Assembly: GCA_036381895.1 (NCBI GenBank)
Contig: DASVBY010000003.1
Coordinates: 11,057-75,056, forward strand
DNA: 64,000 bases
Source of the DNA: JACQFZ01 sp036381895
GTDB taxonomy: Bacteria > Pseudomonadota > Gammaproteobacteria > Acidiferrobacterales > Sulfurifustaceae
Direction of reading: 5' to 3'
Shown here: positions 1 to 8,754 of the stretch, piece by piece
Numbering within the stretch: the stretch's first letter is position 1
How the letters are laid out: every line of letters begins with the position of its first letter
Position numbers and translations under genes: made by a program
Notes under the pieces: model-generated
Told to the model about the DNA's origin: nothing
Database searches by the model: none
The model's input: only the letters and a program-made list of their open reading frames with translations

Positions 1-1
1 C

Positions 2-514
2 GCCGGCGTCTCGCACGCCGCGCCGGCGCATCACTTCGGCGACGCGCGCGGCCTGCTCACCGCGTTTGCCGCGATCGGGTTCGAGCGCATGGTGGCGCTG
101 ATGCGGCGCTACCGCGCGCAGGCCCCTTCGGACGCTGCCGCGCAGCTGCGGGCGGTCGGGCAGGCCTACCTCGATTTCGCGGTCGCGAACCGCGCCCACT
201 TTCAGCTCATGTTCCGCAGCGATCGCCTCGACCGGGAGAACCCCGAGCTGAAGGCGGCCGGTCAGGCCGCGTTCGAAGAGCTGCGTCAGGCGATGGCGGC
301 GTTCCTGCGCGAGCACGGACCGGCGGATGCGGATCTCTCGCCGCGGCTGCTGCTCGCGTGGTCCGTCGTGCACGGCTTCGCGACGCTGCTGCTCGAGAGC
401 CAGCTCGACGCCTTTCGGGCGAAGCGCAGCATGGCCGCCTATGCGCGTACGGCAGGCGCGGACATGCTCGGACTGCTCGCTGCGGGATTGATGACGGCCG
501 CGCCGCCGGAATGA
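2..514 (+). CDS. TetR/AcrR family transcriptional regulator, C-terminal part
   Basis: The reading frame is already open at the left edge, so the N-terminus and start are outside the window. The first visible residues (AGVSHAAPAHHFGD, then GLLTAFA) are the end of a TetR helix-turn-helix, the recognition helix followed by the conserved YxHF-like stretch and the first residues of helix 4. The remaining roughly 140 residues are an alpha-helical ligand-binding domain of the WHG/TetR_C_33 kind (region around FAVANRAHFQLMF, then WSVVHGFATLL). It would bind an operator as a dimer and be released by a small ligand; the ligand and target genes cannot be inferred. It is convergent with rsmE, 22 bases away. 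Confidence 0.85.
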   Translation, partial: AGVSHAAPAHHFGDARGLLTAFAAIGFERMVALMRRYRAQAPSDAAAQLRAVGQAYLDFAVANRAHFQLMFRSDRLDRENPELKAAGQAAFEELRQAMAAFLREHGPADADLSPRLLLAWSVVHGFATLLLESQLDAFRAKRSMAAYARTAGADMLGLLAAGLMTAAPPE

Positions 515-536
515 AGGCGGCCGATCTGCGGCAGCG

Positions 537-1289
537 TCAGGCCTGCGCGGCGCGCGGGAGCGCCCCGCGCTCGCTCAGCGCGCGCAGTGACGCAATGAGC
601 GCCACGCCCGCGGTCTCGATGCGCAGTATGCTGTCGCCCAGCCGCACCAGCGTCGCGCCGTGCGCGCGCAGCCGCTCCACTTCGCTCTCGATGAGGCCGC
701 CTTCCGGTCCGACGAACAGCGCGTAGCGGCCGGTGCGCTCGACGTCCAGCGTACCGAGCGGCGCGGCATCGCCGCCGGGGTGGGCGAGCACCAGCCGTGC
801 GCCGTCGGCACGCGCGCCCGCAATCGCCTCCTCGAGCCCGACCGGCGGCGACAGCTCCGGCACATACGCGCGCCGGCTCTGCTTGCACGCCTCGATGCAG
901 ATCCTGAACCAGCGCTCGGGCGCGCGGTCGCCTGCTTCGACCACACTGCGCTGCCAGCGCACCGGAACGAACCGCGCGACGCCGAGCTGAGTCGCCATGT
1001 CGAGCAGCACCGCCTGACGGTCGCCCTTGGGGATCGCGCTGTAGAGGTCGATGCGCGGAGCGGGGGGCGGCGCGCGTTCGCGCCGCGCGATCTCGACGCG
1101 CACTTCGGCGCGGCCGAGGGCGGCGATGTGCCCGCGGGCGATGGTCCCGCGGCCGTCGAAGAGCGCTATCGCGTCGCCCGGCCGCAGGCGCTGCACGGAC
1201 ACGTGATGCGCTTGCGGTCCGGCGAGCACGACGTCGCCGTCGGCCGCCGCCGCGGGATGATAGAAGAGCGGTTCGGGGGTCGGGGCCAT
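537..1289 (-). CDS. rsmE: 16S rRNA (uracil1498-N3)-methyltransferase RsmE
   Basis: Predicted 250-residue SPOUT-class methyltransferase that methylates N3 of U1498 in 16S rRNA using S-adenosylmethionine. The N-terminal PUA-like part (PLFYHP, then HHVSVQRLRPGD) is followed by the SPOUT knot, with GPEGGLIESEV and LRLGDSILRIETA-type motifs (here VRLGDSILRIETAG) forming the cofactor pocket. Length matches the family (about 240-250). I chose the ATG at 1289; the frame is open further upstream but that stretch overlaps rsmJ and has no homology. It starts one base after the rsmJ stop, so the two rRNA methyltransferase genes are very probably one transcript. Confidence 0.93.
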   Translation of the reverse strand: MAPTPEPLFYHPAAAADGDVVLAGPQAHHVSVQRLRPGDAIALFDGRGTIARGHIAALGRAEVRVEIARRERAPPPAPRIDLYSAIPKGDRQAVLLDMATQLGVARFVPVRWQRSVVEAGDRAPERWFRICIEACKQSRRAYVPELSPPVGLEEAIAGARADGARLVLAHPGGDAAPLGTLDVERTGRYALFVGPEGGLIESEVERLRAHGATLVRLGDSILRIETAGVALIASLRALSERGALPRAAQA

Positions 1290-1290
1290 G

Positions 1291-2061
1291 TCAGCGGCGC
1301 GCGCGATACAGATCGTAGCGCACGAGCTTCCCCGCATAGGTGGCGATGCAACCGGGAGCGAGCGGCGGCGCGTCGAGCGGCCGCTTCACGACCACGCGCT
1401 CGCGCGCGCAGGCGCGCGCCACTTCGAGCAGCTCGAGCTCGTTCTGCTCCGGCCCGGCGAGCAGCCGCAGCAGGCGCATCTCCTTTCGCGTCGCCGCGGA
1501 TTTCTTGCGCTTCGGCGGGAACAGCGGGTCGAGGTAGATCGTGTCCGCGGCTGCGAACGCGGGAATCAGCTCGCGCGCATCGCCGGTGTGCCACTGCGGG
1601 TTGTCGTAGGGGAGCCGCCCGGCCGCGCGCGCCCGCGCCAGGCCGTCGCGCGCGAGCGCCGAGGCCATCGGATTGCGCTCGATCGCCACGACCCGATGGC
1701 CGAGCATGACCGCGTGCACGGCATCGCGGCCGAGGCCCGCGGTGGCATCGATCACACGCCGTCCGCCGGGGCCCAGAGCGCGGCGAAACGGGTCGCGTCC
1801 GCTGCCGGCGCGGAAGCGCTGCAGCTCCGCCGCCGTGTAATCGACGCGCAGCCGCGCACCGCTCGCCGCGTCGCGCAGCTCGAGGCCGTCAGCGGTTTGC
1901 ACGAGCGCAAGCACCGCATCGCTCCACCCCGCCTCGCGGAACGGGAGTGCGAGCGCCGCGGCAAGCGCCATGGCCGCCGCGCGCGTCGCGGGCGAGTCGC
2001 AGGTCACGACGGCCGATTCGGCGGCGGGCGCTGCGGGGGCTTGCGTGGCGAGGCGCGTCAT
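1291..2061 (-). CDS. rsmJ: 16S rRNA (guanine1516-N2)-methyltransferase RsmJ
   Basis: Predicted 256-residue Rossmann-fold methyltransferase modifying G1516 of 16S rRNA. Seen: the SAM-binding motif VIDATAGLGRDA, the acidic loop after strand 2 (VVAIERNP) and the catalytic motif YLDPLFPPKRKKSA, all diagnostic for the RsmJ/YhiQ family. The ATG at 2061 gives MTRLATQ; the frame is open 14 codons further up and an ATG at 2073 is possible, none with a strong ribosome site. It is followed one base later by rsmE. RsmJ is mainly found in Gammaproteobacteria, which supports the taxonomic reading. Confidence 0.92.
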   Translation of the reverse strand: MTRLATQAPAAPAAESAVVTCDSPATRAAAMALAAALALPFREAGWSDAVLALVQTADGLELRDAASGARLRVDYTAAELQRFRAGSGRDPFRRALGPGGRRVIDATAGLGRDAVHAVMLGHRVVAIERNPMASALARDGLARARAAGRLPYDNPQWHTGDARELIPAFAAADTIYLDPLFPPKRKKSAATRKEMRLLRLLAGPEQNELELLEVARACARERVVVKRPLDAPPLAPGCIATYAGKLVRYDLYRARR

Positions 2062-2111
2062 GCACCCGAGCATAACACCGGGCGGCCGCGCGAGGACGTA
2101 CAAGAAGTGGA

Positions 2112-2624
2112 TCAGGGAAACGGCGAGGGAACGGTCGGATCGATGCCGCGCGCGTCCGCTTCGGGGTGACGGCGAACGAGCCGCGATATCTCCTCGATGC
2201 GATCGCGCGGCACATCTACGATCAGGAGCACTTTGCCGCCCTCGATCTCTTCGCCGAATGCCTCGAGGTGCGTATTCGGCGTGCTCGAGCCGATGATGCC
2301 CGCGACCCAGACGCCCATGGTCGCCCCGAGCAGGGCCATGATCAGCACGATGCCGAGGCTCATTGCGAGCCCCGTTGGCGGAAATAGCAGAATCAAGCCG
2401 CCCGCCACGGCCCCGGTGACCGCGCCCGCGAGCAGACCGAGCCCGGCGCCGTGCACCGCGTCGCTCTTCTGCAGCACCGTCGCTTCCGGAAGATCCCGAA
2501 GCGGCGTGCCTTCCTTGGCGAGCACGTGGATGTGCTTTGCGTCGATGCGCGCGAGCAGCAGCTCCTTGTACACAGTGCGAGCGCGTTTCACGTCCGGAAG
2601 CAGGAAGTACATGCGTCGGCGCAT
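2112..2624 (-). CDS. DUF1269-type membrane protein with glycine zipper
   Basis: A 170-residue protein of unknown function resembling the DUF1269/general-stress 17M-like family. The N-terminal 40 residues form an alpha/beta fold (FLLPDVKRARTVYKELLLA). A Gly-rich hydrophobic stretch, about residues 60-110 (GAGLGLLAGAVTGAVAGG, then two membrane spans), follows, and then a C-terminal acidic helix-strand part (KVLLIVDVPRDRIEEI). I chose ATG 2624 because AAGGA lies six bases upstream; a TTG two codons earlier is also open. Glycine-zipper membrane proteins often associate with the cell envelope. Its role here is unknown; it is a single-gene unit before a divergent peptidoglycan-binding gene. Confidence 0.75.
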   Translation of the reverse strand: MRRRMYFLLPDVKRARTVYKELLLARIDAKHIHVLAKEGTPLRDLPEATVLQKSDAVHGAGLGLLAGAVTGAVAGGLILLFPPTGLAMSLGIVLIMALLGATMGVWVAGIIGSSTPNTHLEAFGEEIEGGKVLLIVDVPRDRIEEISRLVRRHPEADARGIDPTVPSPFP

Positions 2625-2792
2625 CGGCAATCCTTGCGTTCGCCTGGGGTCAAGGTTCGACTATATCGGCCGGTTGAAGTTCGGCGCGCCTGCGGCGCCG
2701 CCGCTTTTCCTGTCGTCGGCGAACGACGCGGGCATTCCCGCATTTCCCGAACCGTTCAAAGAGCGCCTGGGTCGAAAGTTGCCGGAGGAGGT

Positions 2793-2828
2793 CAATCGTT
2801 ACTCTGCGTTCAATCGTTACTCTGCGTT
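2793..2828. repeat. perfect 18-bp tandem duplication in promoter region
   Basis: The 18-mer CAATCGTTACTCTGCGTT occurs twice head to tail immediately before the ribosome-binding site of the peptidoglycan-binding gene. The copies are identical, so the duplication is recent or maintained. It could be paired operator half-sites, a duplicated promoter element, or simple slippage. Confidence 0.95.
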
Positions 2829-2834
2829 CGACAC

Positions 2835-2842
2835 AAGGAGGT
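2835..2842 (+). promoter_or_regulatory. consensus Shine-Dalgarno AAGGAGGT
   Basis: A full AAGGAGGT lies six bases before the ATG at 2849. It fixes the start of the peptidoglycan-binding gene and predicts efficient translation. Confidence 0.9.
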
Positions 2843-2848
2843 CGTTAC

Positions 2849-3322
2849 ATGAAGGTTCGCCACATCGTGATCGCCAGCGCCATGTCGTGCTCGCTCGGCT
2901 CGCTGGCTTGGGGGCAGGGCGCTCAGGAGCAGACACCGCCGCCGCCGTCGCAGCAGGGCCAGAGCATGCAGCAGAGCGAACAAGGCCAGGGCATGCCGTC
3001 GAGCCAGAACCAGGAGGTCGTGCGCCAGGTGCAGCAGTCGTTGAACGATCAGGGCTTCAACGCCGGGCCGGTCGACGGCAAGTGGGGCCCGAAGACGCAA
3101 TCGGCCGTCAAGAACTTCCAGCAGGCGAAGGGCCTTCAACCGACGGGCCAGCTCGATCAGGAAACGCTCGCCGAGCTGGACATCGAAGGGCAGGGCGGGG
3201 TGATCCGCGGCGAAGCGGGCCAGCCCGGAGCCGGCACCGCCGCCGGCGCCGCGGAGAAACCCGGACAGGGGCAGCAGCCCGGCGGGCAGCAGGAAGAAGA
3301 GCCGCCGGGACAGACGCGCTGA
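2849..3322 (+). CDS. secreted peptidoglycan-binding-domain protein
   Basis: 157 residues. A signal peptide (residues 1-22, positively charged start, hydrophobic core, cleavage near LAWG-Q) precedes a Gln/Pro-rich linker (23-53). One PG_binding_1 domain follows (about 57-111: VRQVQQSLNDQGFNAG, DGKWGPKTQSAVKNFQ, LDQETLAEL), then a Gly/Gln/Glu-rich low-complexity tail. No catalytic domain is present, so it probably just binds murein in the periplasm. A smaller paralogue with the same domain lies at 13365-13688. The gene has its own strong ribosome site and a rho-independent terminator after it, so it is probably monocistronic. Confidence 0.88.
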   Translation: MKVRHIVIASAMSCSLGSLAWGQGAQEQTPPPPSQQGQSMQQSEQGQGMPSSQNQEVVRQVQQSLNDQGFNAGPVDGKWGPKTQSAVKNFQQAKGLQPTGQLDQETLAELDIEGQGGVIRGEAGQPGAGTAAGAAEKPGQGQQPGGQQEEEPPGQTR

Positions 3323-3344
3323 AGCGCCGGCGTCGGCCGACAGG

Positions 3345-3375
3345 AATGGCGGGGCAATGCTCCGCCATTTTTTTT
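3345..3375 (+). terminator. rho-independent terminator after the PG-binding gene
   Basis: An eight-base-pair stem AATGGCGG / CCGCCATT with a nine-base loop is followed by a run of eight T. It lies 22 bases after the stop codon at 3322. Confidence 0.9.
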
Positions 3376-3509
3376 GCTGCGCGAGTGACCGCACGGTTCA
3401 CGGGGGAGTCGCTACGCCGCGCTACGACGCGGGGTAGACTAGCTATCCGTCTCGATGACGGCTGCACGCTCGCTTCGTGCTCAACAACGGCGACAGAGGG
3501 AGATGTGCC

Positions 3510-5648
3510 ATGACTGTTCGGAGGCGCCGTCTCGGCACAGCCGCAGCGTCGCTGCTCGCAATCGGCGGTATTTGCGTCGCCGCCGAAACCGAGCCGGCCC
3601 CGGGCGAGGCGGCTGCGCCGGCCCCGGTGCGGCTGCCGCCGATCGTCATCACGCCGACCCGCGAGGCGCAATCGAGCTTCGACGTCCCGGCGTCGGTCGA
3701 CGTGCTCGAGCGCGCGCAGATCCAGACCGCACAGCCGCAGGTGAACCTGTCGGAAACGCTGGTGCGCGTCCCGGGCATCGTCGCCCAGAACCGTCAGAAC
3801 TACGCGCAGGATCTGCAGATCTCTTCGCGCGGTTTCGGCGCGCGTTCGACGTTCGGCGTGCGCGGCGTGCGGCTCTTCGTCGACGGCATTCCGCTCACGA
3901 GCCCCGACGGCCAGGGACAGGCGGCAACCGCGGACCTGGGCACGGCGCAGCGCATCGAAGTCCTGCGCGGCCCCTTTTCCGCGCTCTACGGCAATTCGTC
4001 GGGCGGCGTCATCGCCGTGTTCACCGAGGATCCGCCCCTCGACCCCACGTTCGAGACGGACGTCGGCGGCGGCAGCTACGACACCAGCAAGTTCGGCTTC
4101 GCGTTCGGGGATACCGTCGGGCCCTTCGGCTTCCTCGGCCACGTCTCGCGCTTCGCGACCGACGGCTACCGCGACCACAGCGCCGCGCGCCGCGATCAGT
4201 ACAACAGCAAGTTCACCTACGATCTCGGCGACGGTGCCTCGCTCACGTTCGTGGCGACGGGGCTGCATCAGCCGGACACCCAGGATCCGATGGGCTTGAC
4301 GCGTGCGGGAGCGGCGGCCGATCCCAGGGCCGCGGCGCCGAACGCAGCGATCTTCAATACCCGCAAGAGCGTCCGGCACGATCAACAGGGGCTGATCTAC
4401 GAGAACCGCCTGGGCGAGCGCGCCTCTTTGCGCCTCCTCGGTTACGTCGGCGACCGCCGGGTACTCCAGTTTCTGGGCTTCGCGGGCGATGCTCCGCTGA
4501 GCTCGGGCGGCGTGGTCGACCTCGACCGCGAGTTCGGCGGCGTCGATGCGCGCATCACCTATCGCGGGCGCCTGCGCGACGATCCGCTCACCCTGACCGC
4601 CGGCGTTGCGTACGACAACCAGGAGGAGCGCCGCCGCGGCTTCATCAACGACAACGGCGTCGCGGGCGAGCTGCGGCGCGACGAGGACGACCGCGTCTAC
4701 AACGTCGACGAGTACGTTCAAGCCGAGTGGCTGTTCGCGCCCCGCTGGCGCGGCATCCTCGGCGTGCGCCACAGCCGGGTGCGGTTCACGTCGGACGATC
4801 ATTTCGTCGACCCGCAGAATCCTGACGACAGCGGGTCGATTACCTTCCGTTCGACGAATCCGGTCGCCGGCGTGATCTATCAAGTGCGCCCGAACGTGAA
4901 CGTCTACGCCAATGCGGGCCGGGGCTTCGAGACGCCGACGTTCGCAGAGCTCGCCTATCGCCCGGATCAATCGCCGGGGCTGAACTTCGCCCTGCAGCCG
5001 AGCAAGAGCAACAACTACGAGGTAGGCCTCAAGTCGTTCGTGGATCGAGACACCTGGCTCAATCTCGCGCTCTTCTACATCGATACGGAGAACGAAATCG
5101 TCGTCGCGAACAACGTAGGCGGCCGCACCACGTTCCAGAACGCCGGACGCACCGAGCGCTGGGGCGCCGAAGTGACGCTGGCGACGGCCCTCCCGGCCGG
5201 CTTCAGTGCGTACGCGGCGCTCGCCTATGTCGATGCGGAGTACGCGGAGCCGTTCGAAACCTGCGTCGGACAGCCAGTGTGTACTCCCACGATCGTCCCC
5301 GCCGGCAACAAGATTCCGGGCGTTCCGCGGACGACCGTCTACGGCGAGCTGATGTGGCGTTACCCGCGTCACGGATTCCATACCGCGATCGAGGCGCGCT
5401 GGAGCGATCGCATCTTCGTCAACGATCTCAACTCCGAAGCCGCCGACCGCTATACCGTCGTCAACTGGCGCGCCGGCTTCGCGCAGGAACTGGGGCGGCT
5501 CGCGCTCGCGGAGTTCGTGCGCATCGACAATCTGTTCGATCGCCGGTACATCGGATCCGTGATCGTGAACGCGAACAACGGGCGATTTTACGAGCCGGCT
5601 CCCGAACGCAATTACTTCGTCGGCCTGCAGGCGAGCTACCGCTTTTGA
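3510..5648 (+). CDS. TonB-dependent outer-membrane receptor
   Basis: 712 residues from the ATG at 3510, preceded by GAGGGAGA; the frame is open 11 codons further up. A signal peptide (about 1-26) is followed by a TonB-box-like segment (IVITPTREAQ) and a plug domain with ISSRGFGARSTFGVRGVRL and RIEVLRGPFSALYGNSSGGVI. The 22-stranded barrel ends in a terminal aromatic (LQASYRF). The plug resembles that of YncD/PqqU-like receptors more than siderophore receptors, but substrate assignment by eye is weak. It would import a bulky or scarce ligand with TonB-ExbBD energy. The gene lies upstream of a molybdenum hydroxylase and a TRAP transporter, in the same direction but 290 bases away. Confidence 0.9.
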   Translation: MTVRRRRLGTAAASLLAIGGICVAAETEPAPGEAAAPAPVRLPPIVITPTREAQSSFDVPASVDVLERAQIQTAQPQVNLSETLVRVPGIVAQNRQNYAQDLQISSRGFGARSTFGVRGVRLFVDGIPLTSPDGQGQAATADLGTAQRIEVLRGPFSALYGNSSGGVIAVFTEDPPLDPTFETDVGGGSYDTSKFGFAFGDTVGPFGFLGHVSRFATDGYRDHSAARRDQYNSKFTYDLGDGASLTFVATGLHQPDTQDPMGLTRAGAAADPRAAAPNAAIFNTRKSVRHDQQGLIYENRLGERASLRLLGYVGDRRVLQFLGFAGDAPLSSGGVVDLDREFGGVDARITYRGRLRDDPLTLTAGVAYDNQEERRRGFINDNGVAGELRRDEDDRVYNVDEYVQAEWLFAPRWRGILGVRHSRVRFTSDDHFVDPQNPDDSGSITFRSTNPVAGVIYQVRPNVNVYANAGRGFETPTFAELAYRPDQSPGLNFALQPSKSNNYEVGLKSFVDRDTWLNLALFYIDTENEIVVANNVGGRTTFQNAGRTERWGAEVTLATALPAGFSAYAALAYVDAEYAEPFETCVGQPVCTPTIVPAGNKIPGVPRTTVYGELMWRYPRHGFHTAIEARWSDRIFVNDLNSEAADRYTVVNWRAGFAQELGRLALAEFVRIDNLFDRRYIGSVIVNANNGRFYEPAPERNYFVGLQASYRF

Positions 5649-5938
5649 GGCGCCGGGTGCGGATCGTTGCCTGCAGAAGTCCCAATGGCACGGGCTTTCG
5701 GGGCCGAGTAGAGTCGAATTCCGCCGCTCGTCCGAGGAGCGGCGAGCGGTCAGGATCGCGGGCCGTCTTTGCGGCATTCAGATAGTGCCCGGCGGAAGCG
5801 CGGCCGTGTACCGGTCGCGGCTGTCCGATGGCGGCGACGCGAGCGACGGGCCGGCGGCGACAACCCGTCGCGCCGCGGCAATGCGTCGATACGCACCGGC
5901 GTCCGTATGACGGCGGCGCAACTGCAGGAGACACAGCC

Positions 5939-6400
5939 ATGACCGAGTTTACGGTGAACGGGGCGACGGTTCGCATCGATGCGGCGCCCGACACTCCGCT
6001 CTTGTGGGTGCTGCGCGACCAACTCGACCTCACCGGCACCAAGTTCGGCTGCGGCATCGCGCAGTGCGGCGCTTGCACGGTACACGTCGACGGTGCGGCC
6101 ACCCGCGCCTGCATCACGCCGCTTTCGGCGGTGGCCGGCAAGGCGGTGCGCACCATCGAGGCGATCGGAAGCACCGCCGTCGGCAAGGCGCTGCAGCAGG
6201 CGTGGAGCGAGATCGACGTGCCCCAGTGCGGCTACTGCCAGTCGGGACAGATCATGAGCGCCGCGGCCCTGCTCGAGCGGACGAAGCAGCCGTCGGACGC
6301 CGACATCGACCAGGCGATGTCCGGCAACATCTGCCGCTGCGGTACCTACAACCGGATCCGGGCGGCCATCCGCCGCGCGGCCGGCATCAAGAGAGGCTAA
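5939..6400 (+). CDS. iorA: molybdenum hydroxylase small subunit, two [2Fe-2S] clusters (IorA type)
   Basis: 153 residues, usual for the small subunit of isoquinoline 1-oxidoreductase-type xanthine dehydrogenase family enzymes. The ferredoxin-like N-terminal domain carries CGIAQCGACTVHVDG (plant-type 2Fe-2S). The C-terminal helical domain carries CGYCQSGQIM and GNICRCGTY (second 2Fe-2S). It passes electrons from the molybdenum site of the partner subunit to an external acceptor. The ATG at 5939 has GCAGGAGA upstream. It ends two bases before the large subunit gene, so they are one operon. The symbol marks family resemblance; the substrate may be an aldehyde or N-heterocycle other than isoquinoline. 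Confidence 0.88.
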   Translation: MTEFTVNGATVRIDAAPDTPLLWVLRDQLDLTGTKFGCGIAQCGACTVHVDGAATRACITPLSAVAGKAVRTIEAIGSTAVGKALQQAWSEIDVPQCGYCQSGQIMSAAALLERTKQPSDADIDQAMSGNICRCGTYNRIRAAIRRAAGIKRG

Positions 6401-6402
6401 GC

Positions 6403-8556
6403 ATGGGATCGGCAAAGGACATCGATGAAAGCCGGCGCACGTTCTTGAAGGTTGCGGCGGTCGCGGGCGGTGGGTTCGCGATCGGCGTCATGCTGCCCGG
6501 CGCGGCGCGCTTCGTGGGCGCCGCGCCTGCCGCCCGGCCGTTCGAGCCGAACGCGTGGATTCGGATCACCCCCGACAACGTCGTCACTCTGATCGCCGAC
6601 AAGTCCGAAATGGGGCAGGGCGTGTATACGGCGATCCCGATGCTGATCGCCGAGGAGCTCGACGTCGACTGGCCGCGGGTGCGCATCGAGCAGGCGGTCG
6701 CTTCGCCGGTCTACGCGAATCCCTTCCTCGGTGCGCAGGCGACGGGCGGCTCGACCTCCGTTCGATCCGCGTACGAGCCGCTGCGCCGGGCGGGCGCCGC
6801 CGCGCGGGCGATGCTGATTGCCGCGGCGGCGGACACCTGGAAGGCCGAAGCGGCCGCGCTGCGAACGGAGAACGGAACCGTCCTGGGCCCGGAGGGCCGC
6901 CGGGCGACGTACGGCGAGCTCGCGGCCAAGGCGGCGACGCTGCCGGTGCCGAAGGACGTCGCGCTCAAGGACCCGAGCCGCTTCAAACTGCTCGGCAAGC
7001 CGACCCGGCGGCGGGACACGGCGGCGAAGAGCGACGGCAGCGCGCAGTTCGGCATCGACGTCAAAGTGCCGGGCATACTGACCGCGGTCGTCGCGCGCGC
7101 GCCGGTAGTCGGCGCGACCGTCGAGAGCTTCGATGCCGCGAAGGCGCTCGCCGTGCCGGGCGTAAAGCACGTGCTGCCGGTACAAAACGGCGTCGCCGCT
7201 GGAGTGGCGGTCATCGCGGACAGCTTCTGGGCCGCGAAGAAGGGGCGCGACGCGCTCGCGATCCGCTGGAAGGGCGGGAACGAGGCGCTGTCGACGGAAT
7301 CGATGCAGAAGGACATGCGTGCGCTCGCGGCTTCGCGCCAGGGCGCGCTCACCGCCCGCAGGGAAGGCGATGTCGCCGCCGCGACGCCGGCCAGCACGGT
7401 CGAAGCGGTGTACGAGGTGCCGTACCTCGCGCACGCGACCATGGAGCCGATGAACTGCGTCGCCTGGATGAAGCCGGAGGGGGTCGAGATCTGGGCGCCG
7501 ACGCAGGCGCCCGGCGTGAATCAGTTCGTCGTCGCGCGGATGCGCAACCTCGAGCCGGAGCGGATCAAGGTGCACACCACCTTTCTCGGCGGCGGCTTCG
7601 GGCGGCGCTTCGCGCAGGACTTCATCCTCGAAGCGGTGCAGCTTTCCGCGGCCGCCGGCGCGCCGGTCAAGGTCGTGTACACGCGCGAGGACGACATGCG
7701 CGCGTACCACTATCGGCCGATGTCGTTGTGCCGCTTCACCGGCGGCCTCGACGCCAACGGCAATCCGGTGGCGCTCGCGGCCACCGTCGTGTGCGAATCG
7801 CTTGCGGTCGGTACCGGCGCGGAAGCCGCGCTGATCCGCAAGGACGGCGTCGACGCGACCTCGGTCGAGGGTCTCGAGAACCTGCCGTACGCGATCCCGA
7901 ACACCGCCGTCGAATGGATCAGGTACTCGCCGGGCGTGCGCACGTGGTTCTGGCGCTCGGTCGGCAACTCCCAGAACGCTTTTTTCACCGAATCCTTCAT
8001 CGACGAGCTGGCGCACGCGGCGGGCAAGGACCCGTTCGAGTTCCGCCGCGCGCTCCTCGCGAAGCATGCGCGGCACAAGAAGGTGCTCGAGCTCGCGGCC
8101 GAGAAAGCCGGCTGGGGCGCGACACTCCCCGCGGGCCGCGCGCGCGGCATCGCGGTCGCCGAGTCGTTCGGAAGCTTCGTCGCGCAGGTGGCCGAAGTAT
8201 CGCTCGAGAACGGGAGGCCGCGCGTGCACCGGGTGGTATGCGCCGCCGATGTCGGAACGACGGTGAATCCGGACACGATCGCGGCGCAGATGGAGAGCGG
8301 CATCGTGTACGGGCTTTCCGCAGCGCTGTACGGACGCATTACGTTCCAGAACGGACGCGTCGAGCAGTCCAACTTCCACGACTACCCGGTGCTGCGGATG
8401 AACGCGATGCCCGCGGTCGAGGTGCACCTGGTGCCGAGCACGGAGGGCCCCGGCGGCGTCGGCGAGCCGGGCACGCCGCCGATCGCGCCCGCGGTGTGCA
8501 ACGCGCTCTTCGCGCTCACCGGAAAGCGCATGCGCCGGCTTCCGATCGAGATCTAG
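6403..8556 (+). CDS. iorB: molybdenum hydroxylase large subunit, molybdopterin-binding (IorB type)
   Basis: 717 residues. The N-terminus has a twin-arginine-like signal (ESRRTFLKVAAVAGGGFAIG), so the folded complex is probably exported with its small subunit. The aldehyde-oxidase/xanthine-dehydrogenase molybdopterin domains contain PNAWIRITPDN and GQGVYTAIPMLIAEELDVDW. HTTFLGGGFGRRFAQDF is a cofactor-binding loop, and the C-terminal GGVGEPGTPPIAPAV carries the catalytic glutamate. The single-chain two-repeat form with an IorA-like partner and no FAD subunit is typical of membrane- or cytochrome-linked oxidoreductases. A MocA-like gene 3.1 kb downstream would make the cytosine-dinucleotide form of the cofactor. 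Confidence 0.9.
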   Translation: MGSAKDIDESRRTFLKVAAVAGGGFAIGVMLPGAARFVGAAPAARPFEPNAWIRITPDNVVTLIADKSEMGQGVYTAIPMLIAEELDVDWPRVRIEQAVASPVYANPFLGAQATGGSTSVRSAYEPLRRAGAAARAMLIAAAADTWKAEAAALRTENGTVLGPEGRRATYGELAAKAATLPVPKDVALKDPSRFKLLGKPTRRRDTAAKSDGSAQFGIDVKVPGILTAVVARAPVVGATVESFDAAKALAVPGVKHVLPVQNGVAAGVAVIADSFWAAKKGRDALAIRWKGGNEALSTESMQKDMRALAASRQGALTARREGDVAAATPASTVEAVYEVPYLAHATMEPMNCVAWMKPEGVEIWAPTQAPGVNQFVVARMRNLEPERIKVHTTFLGGGFGRRFAQDFILEAVQLSAAAGAPVKVVYTREDDMRAYHYRPMSLCRFTGGLDANGNPVALAATVVCESLAVGTGAEAALIRKDGVDATSVEGLENLPYAIPNTAVEWIRYSPGVRTWFWRSVGNSQNAFFTESFIDELAHAAGKDPFEFRRALLAKHARHKKVLELAAEKAGWGATLPAGRARGIAVAESFGSFVAQVAEVSLENGRPRVHRVVCAADVGTTVNPDTIAAQMESGIVYGLSAALYGRITFQNGRVEQSNFHDYPVLRMNAMPAVEVHLVPSTEGPGGVGEPGTPPIAPAVCNALFALTGKRMRRLPIEI

Positions 8557-8578
8557 CCGCCGCGTCCCCGCCGGGCCC

Positions 8579-8602
8579 GCCCTCCCGCTGCCGCGGGAGG
8601 GC
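8579..8602 (+). terminator. GC-rich hairpin after iorB, possible terminator
   Basis: A perfect ten-base-pair stem GCCCTCCCGC / GCGGGAGGGC with a four-base loop, 22 bases after the iorB stop. No T-run follows, so it may be a pause or mRNA-end stabilising hairpin rather than a classical terminator. Confidence 0.5.
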
Positions 8603-8754
8603 GCTCGTTCGCAAATCGCGGCTGTCATCGGGCGCTGCCGTCGCGCGCGGCGCGCGGGCCGATGCGATCCCGCGGTTGCGGCGCGGGCGGGCGCCGGTAG
8701 AATGGCGGCCACCATCACAACCGGGAAGCGTCCGCACGCGAACGAGGCTGCACC

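Noticed and set aside
3108..5777. Long open frame on the minus strand opposite the TonB receptor
   Set aside because: High GC keeps antisense frames open; the predicted protein is low-complexity Arg/Ala-rich with no domain, while the plus strand has a complete receptor.
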